NCBI GenBank assembly: GCA_964468645.1
Contig: CAYXUU010000012.1
Location: forward strand, 49,920-113,919
Length of the DNA: 64,000 nt
Reading direction: 5' to 3'
From: JAIOZK01 sp964468645
GTDB lineage: Bacteria; Bacteroidota; Bacteroidia; Bacteroidales; JAIOZK01
The notes below the pieces were generated by a model. That model was not told the origin of the DNA and searched no databases. It was given only the letters and a program-made list of their open reading frames with translations. Made by a program: the position numbers and the translations under genes. Below, piece after piece: positions 43,585-53,036 of the stretch (the stretch's first letter is position 1; each line of letters starts with the position of its first letter).

Positions 43585-45195
43585 ATGAAAAACAGGATTA
43601 TTATTATTATTATTATTGGTTTAACAATCATCGTTGCATGTAAAAGTAAATCAGTAGAGTCAGATCATCAGGATAAACCAAATATCATTTTTATCATGGC
43701 TGATGATCATGCCTTTCAGGCCATAAGTGCTTATGGTTCCGACCTGATTAAAACACCGAATATTGATCAACTGGCCAGTGAAGGCATGCTTTTCAACCAG
43801 GCTTTTGTTACCAACTCTATCTGTTCTCCAAGCCGGGCAGTGGTACTTACAGGTAAATTCAGCCATCTAAATGGTGTTAAAGACAATATGGATGTATTTG
43901 ATCCAGCCCAGATAACATTTCCTAAAATCCTTCAGAATAATGGATACCAGACCGCCATAGTTGGAAAGTGGCACCTAAAATCCCCACCGACTGGTTTCGA
44001 TTTCTGGAAGGTTTTACCCGGACAGGGAAATTATTATCATCCTGAATTTAAAATACAGGAAGGAAAAGTTAAAGAAAATGGTTATGTAACCGATGTCATC
44101 ACTGATATCGCCATAAAGTTTATTGATTCAATCCGTGATGATTCCAAACCATTTATGCTCATGTACCATCACAAGGCGCCGCACAGGCAATGGTGGCCGT
44201 CAATGGAAGAACTGGAAACATTTAAAACCACAGAGTTCCCTGAACCATCAACATTATTTGACGATTACAAAAACCGTGGAGCTGCTGCCATGGAGGCCGA
44301 GATGCGTATATCAGATCATATGGGTTTAAGCTGTGATAATAAGATCAGGCCGGAAATACTTGAAGAACTAGATATTGAAGAGTTTTTCAACTGGTATAAA
44401 AATGAGTATCGCTCAAGGTATAACCGGCTTACCGAAGAAGAAAAGAAAAAATGGGATGAAGTTTATGGCCCGATTAACTCAGATTTTGAAAATAATCCTC
44501 CCGGGGGGGATGAATTAACTTCCTGGAAATTTCAGCGATACATGCACGACTACCTGGCATCAATAAGTAGTGTTGATAAGAATATCGGGCGGCTACTTAA
44601 CTATCTTGACGAACATGGCTTAACGGAGAATACCATGATTATTTATACTTCTGACCAGGGATTTTACCTGGGTGAGCATGGATGGTTCGACAAACGCTTT
44701 ATGTATGAGCCTTCGTTCAGAACACCCTTAATTATTAAATGGCCAGGGAGAATCGACGAAAACCAGACCAATGATAAACTGGTCCAGAACCTGGATTTTG
44801 CACCAACAATACTTGATGCTGCCGGCGCTGACATTCCAGAAGAAATGCAAGGGATGAGCCTGCTACCGGTTCTAACAGGAGACACACCAAAATGGCGAGA
44901 TGCCCTGTACTATCACTACTACGAATATCCCTCCATTCATATGGTTAAGCGTCATTATGGTGTAAGAACCGATAAATTCAAACTGATCCATTTTTATTAT
45001 GATGTGGATGAGTGGGAGCTTTATGACCTGACAGTTGACCCGGATGAAATGAATAATGTTTATGATCACCCTGATTATTCAGGGGTTAGACAATCATTGC
45101 ACCGTGAACTTGAAGACCTGCGAAATCAATATCATGACTCCGATGAATTAACACTGGAATTACTTCAAAAAGATCTTGACAGGTTGAACAAATAA
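43585..45195 (+). CDS. S1-family sulfatase lipoprotein
   Basis: Removes sulfate from glycans. A lipoprotein signal (IIIIIIIGLTIIVAC, lipid-anchor C19) precedes the alkaline-phosphatase fold. The formylglycine motif is C80 in NSICSPSRAVVLTG; metal ligands are FIMADDHA near residue 40 and YTSDQGFYLGEHGWFDK. Similar to N-acetylglucosamine-6-sulfatase and mucin-desulfating enzymes of gut Bacteroides, but substrate is not certain. The truncated amylase domain upstream suggests remains of a glycan-use locus. Confidence 0.92.
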   Translation: MKNRIIIIIIIGLTIIVACKSKSVESDHQDKPNIIFIMADDHAFQAISAYGSDLIKTPNIDQLASEGMLFNQAFVTNSICSPSRAVVLTGKFSHLNGVKDNMDVFDPAQITFPKILQNNGYQTAIVGKWHLKSPPTGFDFWKVLPGQGNYYHPEFKIQEGKVKENGYVTDVITDIAIKFIDSIRDDSKPFMLMYHHKAPHRQWWPSMEELETFKTTEFPEPSTLFDDYKNRGAAAMEAEMRISDHMGLSCDNKIRPEILEELDIEEFFNWYKNEYRSRYNRLTEEEKKKWDEVYGPINSDFENNPPGGDELTSWKFQRYMHDYLASISSVDKNIGRLLNYLDEHGLTENTMIIYTSDQGFYLGEHGWFDKRFMYEPSFRTPLIIKWPGRIDENQTNDKLVQNLDFAPTILDAAGADIPEEMQGMSLLPVLTGDTPKWRDALYYHYYEYPSIHMVKRHYGVRTDKFKLIHFYYDVDEWELYDLTVDPDEMNNVYDHPDYSGVRQSLHRELEDLRNQYHDSDELTLELLQKDLDRLNK

Positions 45196-45254
45196 TCCCA
45201 AATTTTGAATTGGGATTGAAATGAAACAATGCATTAGTCCTTTTCTAATGCATT
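45194..45254 (+). terminator. Two hairpins after the sulfatase gene
   Basis: AATCCCAA (45194-45201) pairs with TTGGGATT (45210-45217), and AATGCATTAG (45228-45237) pairs exactly with CTAATGCATT (45245-45254) around a seven-base loop. The second is followed by a short T-containing tail. They lie between a stop codon and the promoter of the next gene, so termination is likely. Confidence 0.55.
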
Positions 45255-45271
45255 ATTTAGGATAATTAGAA

Positions 45272-45279
45272 TAAATTTG
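45272..45279 (+). promoter_or_regulatory. Candidate -7 promoter element TAAATTTG
   Basis: Exact TAnnTTTG match, 20 bases before the MscS start codon and 17 bases after the terminator hairpins. Confidence 0.5.
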
Positions 45280-45299
45280 CATTACCAAATAAATCCGTT

Positions 45300-46562
45300 A
45301 TGTTTAAATTCTTAAGTGACATTATAAAGAACTGGTTGGTTAAACTGGGCCTAGAAAAGGATCTTGCTGCTGTTATCACTGATTATACAGGCTTAATACT
45401 GGTATTTATTCTCGCGATCATCTCTTACTTTGTTGCACGTAAGTTGATCAGGCATCTGGTTCAATTAATGGTAAAGAAAACAGTAACCAACTGGGACGAT
45501 GTCATGGTCAGGAAGGGTTTGTTCAGAAGAATCTCTTTCTTTGCCCCGGCCATCGTACTTTATCTGCTCACCCCGCTGGCAATACCCGATTACAAGGCAA
45601 CCATCACTATAATATCAGTATTCCTGAATATTTATATGGTAGTAATGGCCATCATCGTCACCAATACATTTCTTAATGTTTCCCTTGAAATTTATAACAC
45701 CTATGAAATCTCAAAAACACGCCCTATCAAGGGATACATACAGGTAATCAGAATAATTCTTTTCATCGTTGGTGGTATCATTGTAATTTCAAGTCTTTTA
45801 AATAAGTCACCTGCAACATTGCTGTTATCACTGGGTACCTTATCAGCTGTACTAATGCTGGTTTTTAAGGACCCTATCCTTGGATTTGTGGGAGGCATTC
45901 AGCTCACTGCCAACAATATGGTAAAAATCGGTGATTGGATATCAATGCCTAAATACGGTGCCGATGGAAATGTAATCGATATATCCCTGACTACCGTTAA
46001 AGTTCAAAACTGGGATAAAACCATCATCACCATACCTACCTATACCCTTGTTACTGATTATTTCCAGAACTGGCGTGGAATGGAAGAATCGGGTGGCCGG
46101 CGCATCAAACGATCAATTAATATTAACATGAACAGTGTTAAGTTCTGCACACCTGAAATGCTTGAAATATTTAAAAAATTCCAGTCCGTGTCTAAATATG
46201 TTGATGAAAAAGACAAAGAGCTCGAAGCTTTTAACAAGAAGCACCACATCGACAACTCGGTACTTGTAAACGGAAGGCGGCAAACCAACCTGGGAATATT
46301 CAGGGCTTACCTCAAATCCTATCTTCGTAACTTACCTGAAGTTAACCAGAGCATGACTTTCCTTGTCAGGCAACTTCAGCCCACCGAAGATGGATTACCG
46401 GTGGAGGTTTATGTTTTCAGCAAAATACAGGAATGGGCAGATTATGAAGATATACAATCAGACATATTTGATCATATCATTGCTGTGATACCTCACTTTG
46501 AACTTCAGATTTTCCAGAATCCTTCGGGAATGGATTTCAGGAGTGCACTTGGAGGCAGTTAG
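45300..46562 (+). CDS. Mechanosensitive ion channel of the MscS family (YbdG-like)
   Basis: A 420-aa channel with about five membrane helices, the pore-lining helix and beta domain at LLLSLGTLSAVLMLVFKDPILGFVGGIQL, then NNMVKIGDWI and TTVKVQNWDKTIITIPTYTLV. The long N-terminal helices and overall length resemble E. coli YbdG/MscM. It protects against osmotic shock. It follows its own promoter. Confidence 0.92.
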   Translation: MFKFLSDIIKNWLVKLGLEKDLAAVITDYTGLILVFILAIISYFVARKLIRHLVQLMVKKTVTNWDDVMVRKGLFRRISFFAPAIVLYLLTPLAIPDYKATITIISVFLNIYMVVMAIIVTNTFLNVSLEIYNTYEISKTRPIKGYIQVIRIILFIVGGIIVISSLLNKSPATLLLSLGTLSAVLMLVFKDPILGFVGGIQLTANNMVKIGDWISMPKYGADGNVIDISLTTVKVQNWDKTIITIPTYTLVTDYFQNWRGMEESGGRRIKRSININMNSVKFCTPEMLEIFKKFQSVSKYVDEKDKELEAFNKKHHIDNSVLVNGRRQTNLGIFRAYLKSYLRNLPEVNQSMTFLVRQLQPTEDGLPVEVYVFSKIQEWADYEDIQSDIFDHIIAVIPHFELQIFQNPSGMDFRSALGGS

Positions 46563-46666
46563 AAGTCGGTTTTAAGCAGCAGGCAGTAAGCAAGGGATTC
46601 AATCCCTGACGGAGGAAGGGATGGCAGCCCTGGATTAATAAGCAGTATGTAGCAGGAAGAAGGAAT

Positions 46667-46709
46667 AATGTCCAATATCCAATGACCAATGACTAATGAC
46701 CAATGACCA
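46667..46709. repeat. Heptamer array (ATGACCA / ATCCAAT)
   Basis: Units of CAATGAC and CCAATAT run right up to the GNAT gene, whose ATG (46710) follows the repeated CCAATGAC word. Reverse-orientation relative of the ATTGGTC units at 22065-22182. Confidence 0.85.
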
Positions 46710-47519
46710 ATGACAGATATTAAGATCAAGCCTTTGCATGTAAGTGATATTCCGTTCCTTGCACCCTTCCCTCCCACCGACTGGCATTTTGATATCGTCT
46801 CTTTCATGAACCTTCATTTCAACAAACCTTATTTCTATGCTGTTGTTGCAACACTTAATGAAATCATTGTTGGAACAGGCAATGTTTTTATCAATGGAAC
46901 AGAATCGTGGCTGGGGAATATTATTGTTAAGCCAGAGCTAAGAAGACAGGGTGTTGGAACGGAAATAACAAAACACCTACAAACGCATAGTATTAACATG
47001 GGCTGTGAAACACAGTTATTAATTGCCACAGAACTGGGTGAGCCATTGTATAATAAATTGGGATTTGCTGTTGATTCATATTATCTGTTTTATGAGGGCC
47101 GGAAACTAGGTCATCAATCTTTTTCTGCAATAAGGCAAATTAATCAAGATGATCATGCCGGAGTATTTCATCTGGATAAAAGAATTTCAGGCGAGAATCG
47201 AAAGTCATTACTTTCCGTTTTTATAAAAGACGGATTTGTATTTGAAGTCTCCAATGTAATTTCAGGTTATTATTTACCTGGTTTTGGTAATGGTTTAATC
47301 ATTGCTAAGTCATCAAAACCAGGGCTTGCTCTTCTTCAATTTAAACATACCAGGCATAACACTTCAGCTATCATTCCTGATCAAAACAATGCTGCAAGAG
47401 AATTTATTCAAACGCATGGTTTTTCATTCACAAAAAAAGTTACCAGAATGTATTCCGGCAAAAAACTTAACTGGAAACCGGAATGTGTCTTCAGTCGAGC
47501 AGCGGGGTATTGTGGATAA
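46710..47519 (+). CDS. GNAT family N-acetyltransferase
   Basis: Acyl-CoA-dependent transferase. The acetyl-CoA loop is visible in GNIIVKPELRRQGVGTEITKHL (residues about 70-90, R/QxxGxG/A pattern) and PLYNKLGFAVDSYYLF closes the domain. Beyond residue 145 there is a second domain of about 120 residues, GRKLGHQSFSAIRQ to the end, possibly a second acetyltransferase-like fold seen in two-domain GNAT proteins. Substrate unknown. The start codon arises inside a short tandem repeat, so a later start is possible. Confidence 0.85.
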   Translation: MTDIKIKPLHVSDIPFLAPFPPTDWHFDIVSFMNLHFNKPYFYAVVATLNEIIVGTGNVFINGTESWLGNIIVKPELRRQGVGTEITKHLQTHSINMGCETQLLIATELGEPLYNKLGFAVDSYYLFYEGRKLGHQSFSAIRQINQDDHAGVFHLDKRISGENRKSLLSVFIKDGFVFEVSNVISGYYLPGFGNGLIIAKSSKPGLALLQFKHTRHNTSAIIPDQNNAAREFIQTHGFSFTKKVTRMYSGKKLNWKPECVFSRAAGYCG

Positions 47520-47824
47520 CATTCTCACCAGACCTGGCCTTTAAACAGCTCCACCTTGGCTTCAACATATATGAAAACAACTTTAAGTGCTTCATCGACC
47601 AGAACTCCACCAAAAAAAATGCTTGTATTACTATTACTTTCTGTGCTGTGGTCAAAATAGCTGATTATTTTGATCATTGAGGTTTGTTTGAGATTGGATA
47701 CTTAAATTTCATGCTTTCATGATCTTACGGGATCCCACCCAGATTATCAACCTGTTGCGTAAAATGTAAATTTCGTTTATCGTTCTTCTCCCTATTTTAT
47801 TATTTTTACTAAAAAAATCAAACC
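47520..47824. other. Intergenic region, nothing recognised
   Basis: 305 bases with no open frame I trust, no repeats of the families described here and no clear promoter. A short inverted run near CTGATTATTTTGATCAT is visible. Confidence 0.5.
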
Positions 47825-49051
47825 ATGTCAGAAAAATTGAAAGGTTTTTATTGTGACGCAATGGATTCTATTAGGTCTAAACCTGAGTTAAAGGATAAAA
47901 CGCTTACCGGTTTTTACCATATAAAAGGCACCGGATGGGAAAAAAATAGAAAGCTTTTATTTATTGGCCGGGCTGTGAATGGATGGAAACCCGAAACCTA
48001 TTTTAAAAACACAACAAAATTTAGTGAAGAAGAAAAAAATGCCATTGTTGACAAAATCATCAAAGCCAGTAAGCCTAAATCAGATAACAAAAGAATTGAG
48101 GTTGAACCCTTGGACTGGATAATCAAGCAATGGAATAAAGCAAGTAAAGATTATTATAATAGCACACAACCTTATACTGTTTCCAGATCTGCATTCTGGG
48201 GTATAGTCAAGGGCGTTTCAGAAGAAATTCTAGAATCAAATAAAGATGAATGGATTAAATTTATCGCCTGGAGTAACCTGTACAAGTTCGCCTATAGAAA
48301 AGATAATCCCGGAATTAAATTAATGAATTCCACAATTGACACCTGTAAAAAAATGCTATATGAAGAAATCAAGCTGCTAAAGCCGGATGTAATAGTCTTT
48401 CTCACTGATGATAACTGGTATAAGCCATTTGAAGAAGTTTTGGACAGGAATCGTACTGCTGTTTGGAAAACCTATAAAAGTGAAAACATCATCAAATATG
48501 GCAACCTTGAAAGCAATGATAAAATGATAAGTGTGATTGTGACAAGACGGCCTGAATATAGGGAAAGAAGTAACTTTATCAAGGAAATCGTCCAAATAAT
48601 CCAAAAAGTAAATGAGCAATTCCATGCAATTGATTTGGAGAGAGCGGTAATATCAAAGATCTTGCGCGATCCTGACACTTTACAATCTATAAAAGAAGAA
48701 TTTAAGGAGGATTATTTTTCCGATATGGTTTTAAAAAACGTCTGCTCCGAAATTTTGGAATACAAGCAAGTAGAACAGAAAAACGATCTCATAAGTTACT
48801 TAACGAAACGATTCCCTGAGGATGAAAACACCACAAATCGATTGAATCAATTGCTCACACAAAAACCATCAGAAAACGAAAACATAAGCTATTGGTTAAT
48901 AATTCTAAGAAATAAATATCTTTTGCGAAAATTACATGACCTTCTTATAAAATATAATGATTTGGTTGAAAAGGATGTCATGGATTGTGATGAGATAATA
49001 AAAAAATTGAAGGAAGAGGTGGATTGGCTTTATGGGAAAGCAGGTTCTTAA
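47825..49051 (+). CDS. Two-domain protein: uracil-DNA-glycosylase-like N-terminal domain plus DnaB-N-like C-terminal domain
   Basis: Unrecognised as a whole. Residues about 40-265 read like a uracil-DNA glycosylase superfamily fold: LLFIGRAVNGW near the start, IKFIAWSNLYKFA, EEIKLLKPDVIVFLTDDNWY in the middle and VIVTRRPEY where family members have the HPS-type motif. Residues about 269-408 match the helical N-terminal domain of replicative helicase DnaB (IDLERAVISKILRDPDTL, EDYFSDMVLKNVC, LIILRNKYLLRKL), which also resembles the helicase-binding end of DnaG. No helicase core follows. Low GC and isolated position suggest an accessory gene. Possible roles are DNA repair or defence tied to the replisome (inference). 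Confidence 0.6.
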   Translation: MSEKLKGFYCDAMDSIRSKPELKDKTLTGFYHIKGTGWEKNRKLLFIGRAVNGWKPETYFKNTTKFSEEEKNAIVDKIIKASKPKSDNKRIEVEPLDWIIKQWNKASKDYYNSTQPYTVSRSAFWGIVKGVSEEILESNKDEWIKFIAWSNLYKFAYRKDNPGIKLMNSTIDTCKKMLYEEIKLLKPDVIVFLTDDNWYKPFEEVLDRNRTAVWKTYKSENIIKYGNLESNDKMISVIVTRRPEYRERSNFIKEIVQIIQKVNEQFHAIDLERAVISKILRDPDTLQSIKEEFKEDYFSDMVLKNVCSEILEYKQVEQKNDLISYLTKRFPEDENTTNRLNQLLTQKPSENENISYWLIILRNKYLLRKLHDLLIKYNDLVEKDVMDCDEIIKKLKEEVDWLYGKAGS

Positions 49052-49219
49052 CCAACAACAAGTAAACAACTATATCATGCGCTGCAGTCTTGATAGCAGC
49101 TTACTTTATTACAGGAATATATACCTTGTTGAGTTCTCACGCAATAAAATTAAAGACTTGATTTTTGATAGGTAGTGCCGTATCGTAAGTGATAAAAATA
49201 CAGGTGTTGAATGTTTATT

Positions 49220-49371
49220 GAGTCCAGTATAAAAGAGATAAAAATGGTTCACGCAAAGCTCGCAGACGAAACGCAAAACACGCAAAGCACTGAATATAAA
49301 TATATTTATTTTGCGGTCTTTGCATTAAAACTTTCCGGTCTTTGCATGAAATGAGTTTTTAGACTGGACTC
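49220..49371. mobile_element. MITE-like 152-base element with terminal inverted repeats
   Basis: The left end GAGTCCAGTATAAAA (49220-49234) and the right end (49357-49371) are inverted with one mismatch in 15. The interior has repeated CGCAAAG words (CACGCAAAGCTCGC, ACACGCAAAGCAC) and two copies of CGGTCTTTGCAT. No transposase and no obvious target duplication are visible. I infer a non-autonomous miniature element; a family name cannot be given. Confidence 0.6.
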
Positions 49372-49466
49372 TTAATTTAAATTAATTAAACAGTAAATTT
49401 ATCGACTATTGACTAATTGACTATTGACCAATAACCAATACCCATCCACCATTAAAAACATTTGTT

Positions 49467-49474
49467 TATTTTTG
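49467..49474 (+). promoter_or_regulatory. Candidate -7 promoter element TATTTTTG
   Basis: TAnnTTTG match 39 bases before the TonB receptor ATG. Confidence 0.45.
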
Positions 49475-49513
49475 ATAGACATTACGTTATTCGCCTTAAC
49501 TAAAAGGACGCTT

Positions 49514-52222
49514 ATGAAATCAAGGGTACTATTCATTTTACTGCTGCTCCCTGTTATTCTATTCAGCCAGGTCCATACCATTAAAGGCAAGATCACGGAT
49601 GCTGTGAATGGTGAACCCCTTATTGGGGTTAATATAATGATCATGAATAAAATGACAGGCACAGCCACCAATAATCAAGGTTTATTCACACTGAATACTT
49701 CGACCAGACTACCGTTTACAATAATTATTTCCTATGTGGGTTTCAAAAAACAGTTGATTGAAATAACAGAAACAACTACATCCCTTGATATTCAACTTAA
49801 GGAGCAGCCCATGCTTGGCCAGGAGGTGGTGATTTCAGCCTCCCGTGTTGAAGAAAGTATCATGCGATCACCGGTTACCATTGAGAAAATGAATGCTCTT
49901 GAAATTCAACTCATTTCGGCACCCAACTTTTTTGATGGGCTTTATAATATCAAAGGCGTAGATGTTAATACCCATAGTTTTTTATTTAAATACCCTAACA
50001 CCAGGGGATTTATGGGTGAGGCCAACAAACGTATGAGTCAGCTGGTTGATGGTGTGGAGAACATCCCTCCCGGATTAAGCTTTTCTGCCGGTAACCTGTT
50101 CGGCCTTTCACCTGTCGATGTGGAAAGTGTTGAACTGCTTGTAGGGGCTTCTTCAGCCCTGTATGGCCCCGGCGGTGTAAATGGTATCCTTTTAATGCAA
50201 AGTAAAAACCCTTATAAATACCAGGGATTGACAGCTTCATTCCAAACAGGTTTAATGCATGTTGACGACAAAACAGGGAAGAGCCCAACCCCTATGGGTG
50301 ATTTCAATTTCAGGTTTGCAAAGGCGTTTAAAGACAGGTTGGCTTTTAAACTTGTTGGGCGATATTTAAACGCTACCGACTGGTATGCTTCAGATTACCG
50401 CGACAGGAACCATCTTAATGATCCCTCTGTAAACAGGTCAAACGACGAAGGCTACGATGGGGTTAACGTTTATGGGGATGATATTTTTGTCCCCTTCAAT
50501 CTTAAAGATTACAATAGTAGTTTTCCCGACCAGCTGGTTACACGGAATGGATGGGTAGAAAAAGACCTCGTTGATTATAATACCAAGATCATAAATATTG
50601 ATGGATCTGTTCATTATCGTATCACCGAAAATGTTGAAAGCATGGTAAGGTTGAACTACGGTCAGGGATCAACAGTTTATACAGCCCAGAACAGGTTTAT
50701 GCTCAAGGATTTTTATATGACTACATTCCATGCTGAGGTTAAAAGTCCATATTATTACCTCAGGGGATACTATACTGCAGATAACTCGGGTGAATCGTAC
50801 AATGCGGGTCAAACTGCAATGATCATCAATGAAAAATTCAAACGAAGCGAACAGTGGTACCAGCAGTACCTTATCAACTTCATGAATGAATTTTTTGCAG
50901 GAAAACCGCTCGAAGAAGCATACCGGGTTGCAAGAACCTTTGCCAATAACCGGAAAGAAAACGGTGATATTATTAACAATGAACAGCCGGCTTGGCCTAT
51001 TGCGGGATCAGATGAATTCAATAATATGTTCAATGATATTATCTCAAAACCACTGAGAGATGGCGGTTCAAAGGTGATCGATAAAAGCAGTCTTTACCAT
51101 TTCGAGGGCATGTATAACCTGAAAGAGCAGATCAAATTCTTCGAACTTATGCTAGGTGGCAGCTACAGATATTACAGTATCAACAGTGAGGGGACAGTAT
51201 TTGCAGACAGTTCAGGCCACCCCATCACCATTAACCAGTTTGGGGCATTTGCCCAGCTTATTAAAACATTCCTCAACGACAAACTGAAAGTTAACCTTGC
51301 TGCCAGGTTCGATAAAAATGAATATTTCAACGGGAGGTTCACCCCAAGGTTTTCTGTTGTGTACTCAGTCGATAAGGATGAAGATCATAATATCAGGTCC
51401 TCTATACAAACAGCTTACCGGTTTCCCACGGTGGCCGATCAATGGGTTAACCTGCAGGTTGGCCCATTCAAAGTTGTTGGGGGCCTTCCTGAAGTCCAGG
51501 AGTTAAATGGTTTTAATGATGCCCCTTTATATCCCCTGTCTGGAAGAAATGTGATTTCGGATCATCCTGTTACGGAAAACGGGCCTTACGTCATGCCTGA
51601 ATTCAGGCCGGAAAGGGTGCTTACCTATGAGGTTGGTTATAAGGGGCTTTTCTTTACTAAAACACTCTATGTAGATGCTTATGTATTCCTGAACCGCTTT
51701 AATGGATTCCATGCCACACAGCTTCTTGCACAGTATCCTGATACCGAAGAAGAGAAGCGTTTTCAGACCATTGTTAGTACCGATGATCCTATTTATTCGA
51801 TGGGATGGGCGCTTGGCCTTGATTACAGAACACCCCGCGGATTTATGCTGCGCAGCAATGTGGCTTTTAATATCATTGAAAATCCTGATAGTGAAAGTAC
51901 AGGGCTTGAAACCGGATTCAATACACCAAGATACAGGTTTAACATCTCCGCCGGCAAACGTGATGTTTTCAGAATTTTTGGATTTAATATCAGCTACAGA
52001 TGGCAGGATAAATTCATGTGGCAATCTACCTTTGGAGCAGCAGAGATACCTGCATTCTCAATTCTTGATGCCCATATAACCACTTACATTCCTGCATTAA
52101 GGACCACGATTAAACTGGGAGGTTCCAATATTATTAACAGCTACTATACATCCAGCTTCGGAAGCGCACAGATCGGAGGCCTGTATTATATTACGATTAT
52201 TATTAATGAAATGATGTATTAG
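49514..52222 (+). CDS. TonB-dependent outer-membrane receptor with carboxypeptidase-like domain
   Basis: A 902-aa transporter. A signal peptide (LFILLLLPVILFSQ) precedes a carboxypeptidase-regulatory-like domain (TIKGKITDAVNGEPLIGVNI, about residues 22-95), a plug with QEVVISASRVEESIMRSPVT and SALYGPGGVNGILLM, and a 22-strand-type barrel ending with an aromatic strand IGGLYYITIIINEM. I start at 49514; the in-frame sequence upstream is a repeat and promoter. There is no SusD-like partner gene, so this is more like a siderophore or vitamin receptor than a SusC. Ligand unknown. An HD-domain gene follows 41 bases downstream. Confidence 0.93.
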   Translation: MKSRVLFILLLLPVILFSQVHTIKGKITDAVNGEPLIGVNIMIMNKMTGTATNNQGLFTLNTSTRLPFTIIISYVGFKKQLIEITETTTSLDIQLKEQPMLGQEVVISASRVEESIMRSPVTIEKMNALEIQLISAPNFFDGLYNIKGVDVNTHSFLFKYPNTRGFMGEANKRMSQLVDGVENIPPGLSFSAGNLFGLSPVDVESVELLVGASSALYGPGGVNGILLMQSKNPYKYQGLTASFQTGLMHVDDKTGKSPTPMGDFNFRFAKAFKDRLAFKLVGRYLNATDWYASDYRDRNHLNDPSVNRSNDEGYDGVNVYGDDIFVPFNLKDYNSSFPDQLVTRNGWVEKDLVDYNTKIINIDGSVHYRITENVESMVRLNYGQGSTVYTAQNRFMLKDFYMTTFHAEVKSPYYYLRGYYTADNSGESYNAGQTAMIINEKFKRSEQWYQQYLINFMNEFFAGKPLEEAYRVARTFANNRKENGDIINNEQPAWPIAGSDEFNNMFNDIISKPLRDGGSKVIDKSSLYHFEGMYNLKEQIKFFELMLGGSYRYYSINSEGTVFADSSGHPITINQFGAFAQLIKTFLNDKLKVNLAARFDKNEYFNGRFTPRFSVVYSVDKDEDHNIRSSIQTAYRFPTVADQWVNLQVGPFKVVGGLPEVQELNGFNDAPLYPLSGRNVISDHPVTENGPYVMPEFRPERVLTYEVGYKGLFFTKTLYVDAYVFLNRFNGFHATQLLAQYPDTEEEKRFQTIVSTDDPIYSMGWALGLDYRTPRGFMLRSNVAFNIIENPDSESTGLETGFNTPRYRFNISAGKRDVFRIFGFNISYRWQDKFMWQSTFGAAEIPAFSILDAHITTYIPALRTTIKLGGSNIINSYYTSSFGSAQIGGLYYITIIINEMMY

Positions 52223-52263
52223 ATCAATTTGACATTTTGAAGGTGTGCTAATTTGAAAATTGG

Positions 52264-52827
52264 ATGACTGAATTCGCTGAAGAAATAATTAAAAAGCATT
52301 ATAGTGAAGGTAGCGTTGCTTACAACTACCTTTACCATCATAGCCTATCCGTTACATTGCTGGCTCTCAAAATAGCAGATCACAATTCCGGTTATACGAT
52401 CGACAGGGAATTACTGGCAAATTCAGCCATGTTGCATGATATCGGGATAATACTTACCCATGCTCCCGGTATTGGATGTTATGGTGAAAATGAATATATC
52501 AAACATGGTTTTCTCGGTCGTGAATTACTTGAAGAAGAAGGTTTGAATGAAATCGCCCCGGTTTGCGAACGCCATGTTGGTGTTGGTTTTACACTTCAGG
52601 AAATAATAAACAGTAACCTCCCTCTGCCACACAGGGAGATGTTACCGTTAACTATAGAGGAGAAAATCGTCTGTTATGCCGATAAGTTTTATTCTAAGAA
52701 ACCCTCCTACCTCAAAACACCAAAGCCGATGGAGAAGATTAGACGCAAGATATCCGGATACGGTAAGGACAAGATCAATATGTTCGAAGCCTTTGTTGAG
52801 CAATTTGGATATCGATATATTTATTGA
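52264..52827 (+). CDS. HD-domain phosphohydrolase (HDIG type)
   Basis: A 187-aa single HD domain protein: HHSLSVTLLALKIADHN provides the first histidine, NSAMLHDIG the HD pair, and ERHVGVGFTL with KIVCYADKFY the remaining histidine and aspartate. Stand-alone HDIG proteins often hydrolyse nucleotides or phosphate esters; no substrate can be assigned. Possibly co-transcribed with the receptor. Confidence 0.88.
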   Translation: MTEFAEEIIKKHYSEGSVAYNYLYHHSLSVTLLALKIADHNSGYTIDRELLANSAMLHDIGIILTHAPGIGCYGENEYIKHGFLGRELLEEEGLNEIAPVCERHVGVGFTLQEIINSNLPLPHREMLPLTIEEKIVCYADKFYSKKPSYLKTPKPMEKIRRKISGYGKDKINMFEAFVEQFGYRYIY

Positions 52828-53036
52828 CAAATGCAATAAAATTTTATATATTTACAGATCGTAAACAATTCAATTTTGTTTTGCCGGCGCCTCAAAATAC
52901 ATACATCTTCCATTTGATCTCTTAATTCTTAGTTGTTGCTGTTAAGCTATCTGCCGGTAATTATATTTTATACTGATATCATTTATACAGAACCAAAATA
53001 CAAATTATTAATCTAAATTCAGGAGGTCAAAAAAAA

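Larger units (their letters stand above)
49052..49513. other. Intergenic region with MITE-like element and promoter
   Basis: 462 bases with no gene. It holds an inverted-repeat-bounded element (49220-49371), a heptamer patch (ATTGACT/ATTGACC, about 49405-49440) and the promoter of the TonB receptor gene. Confidence 0.6.

Noticed and set aside
47483..47680. 65-aa open frame after the GNAT gene
   Set aside because: It overlaps the GNAT gene in another frame, has no recognisable features or start signal and odd composition.
47825..49051. Replicative helicase DnaB fragment
   Set aside because: Only the N-terminal-domain-like part is present; it is attached to another intact-looking domain and there is no Walker A motif or sign of helicase core remains.
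49424..49513. Thirty extra residues at the start of the TonB receptor
   Set aside because: They overlap a heptamer patch and the promoter; the signal peptide starts at 49514.
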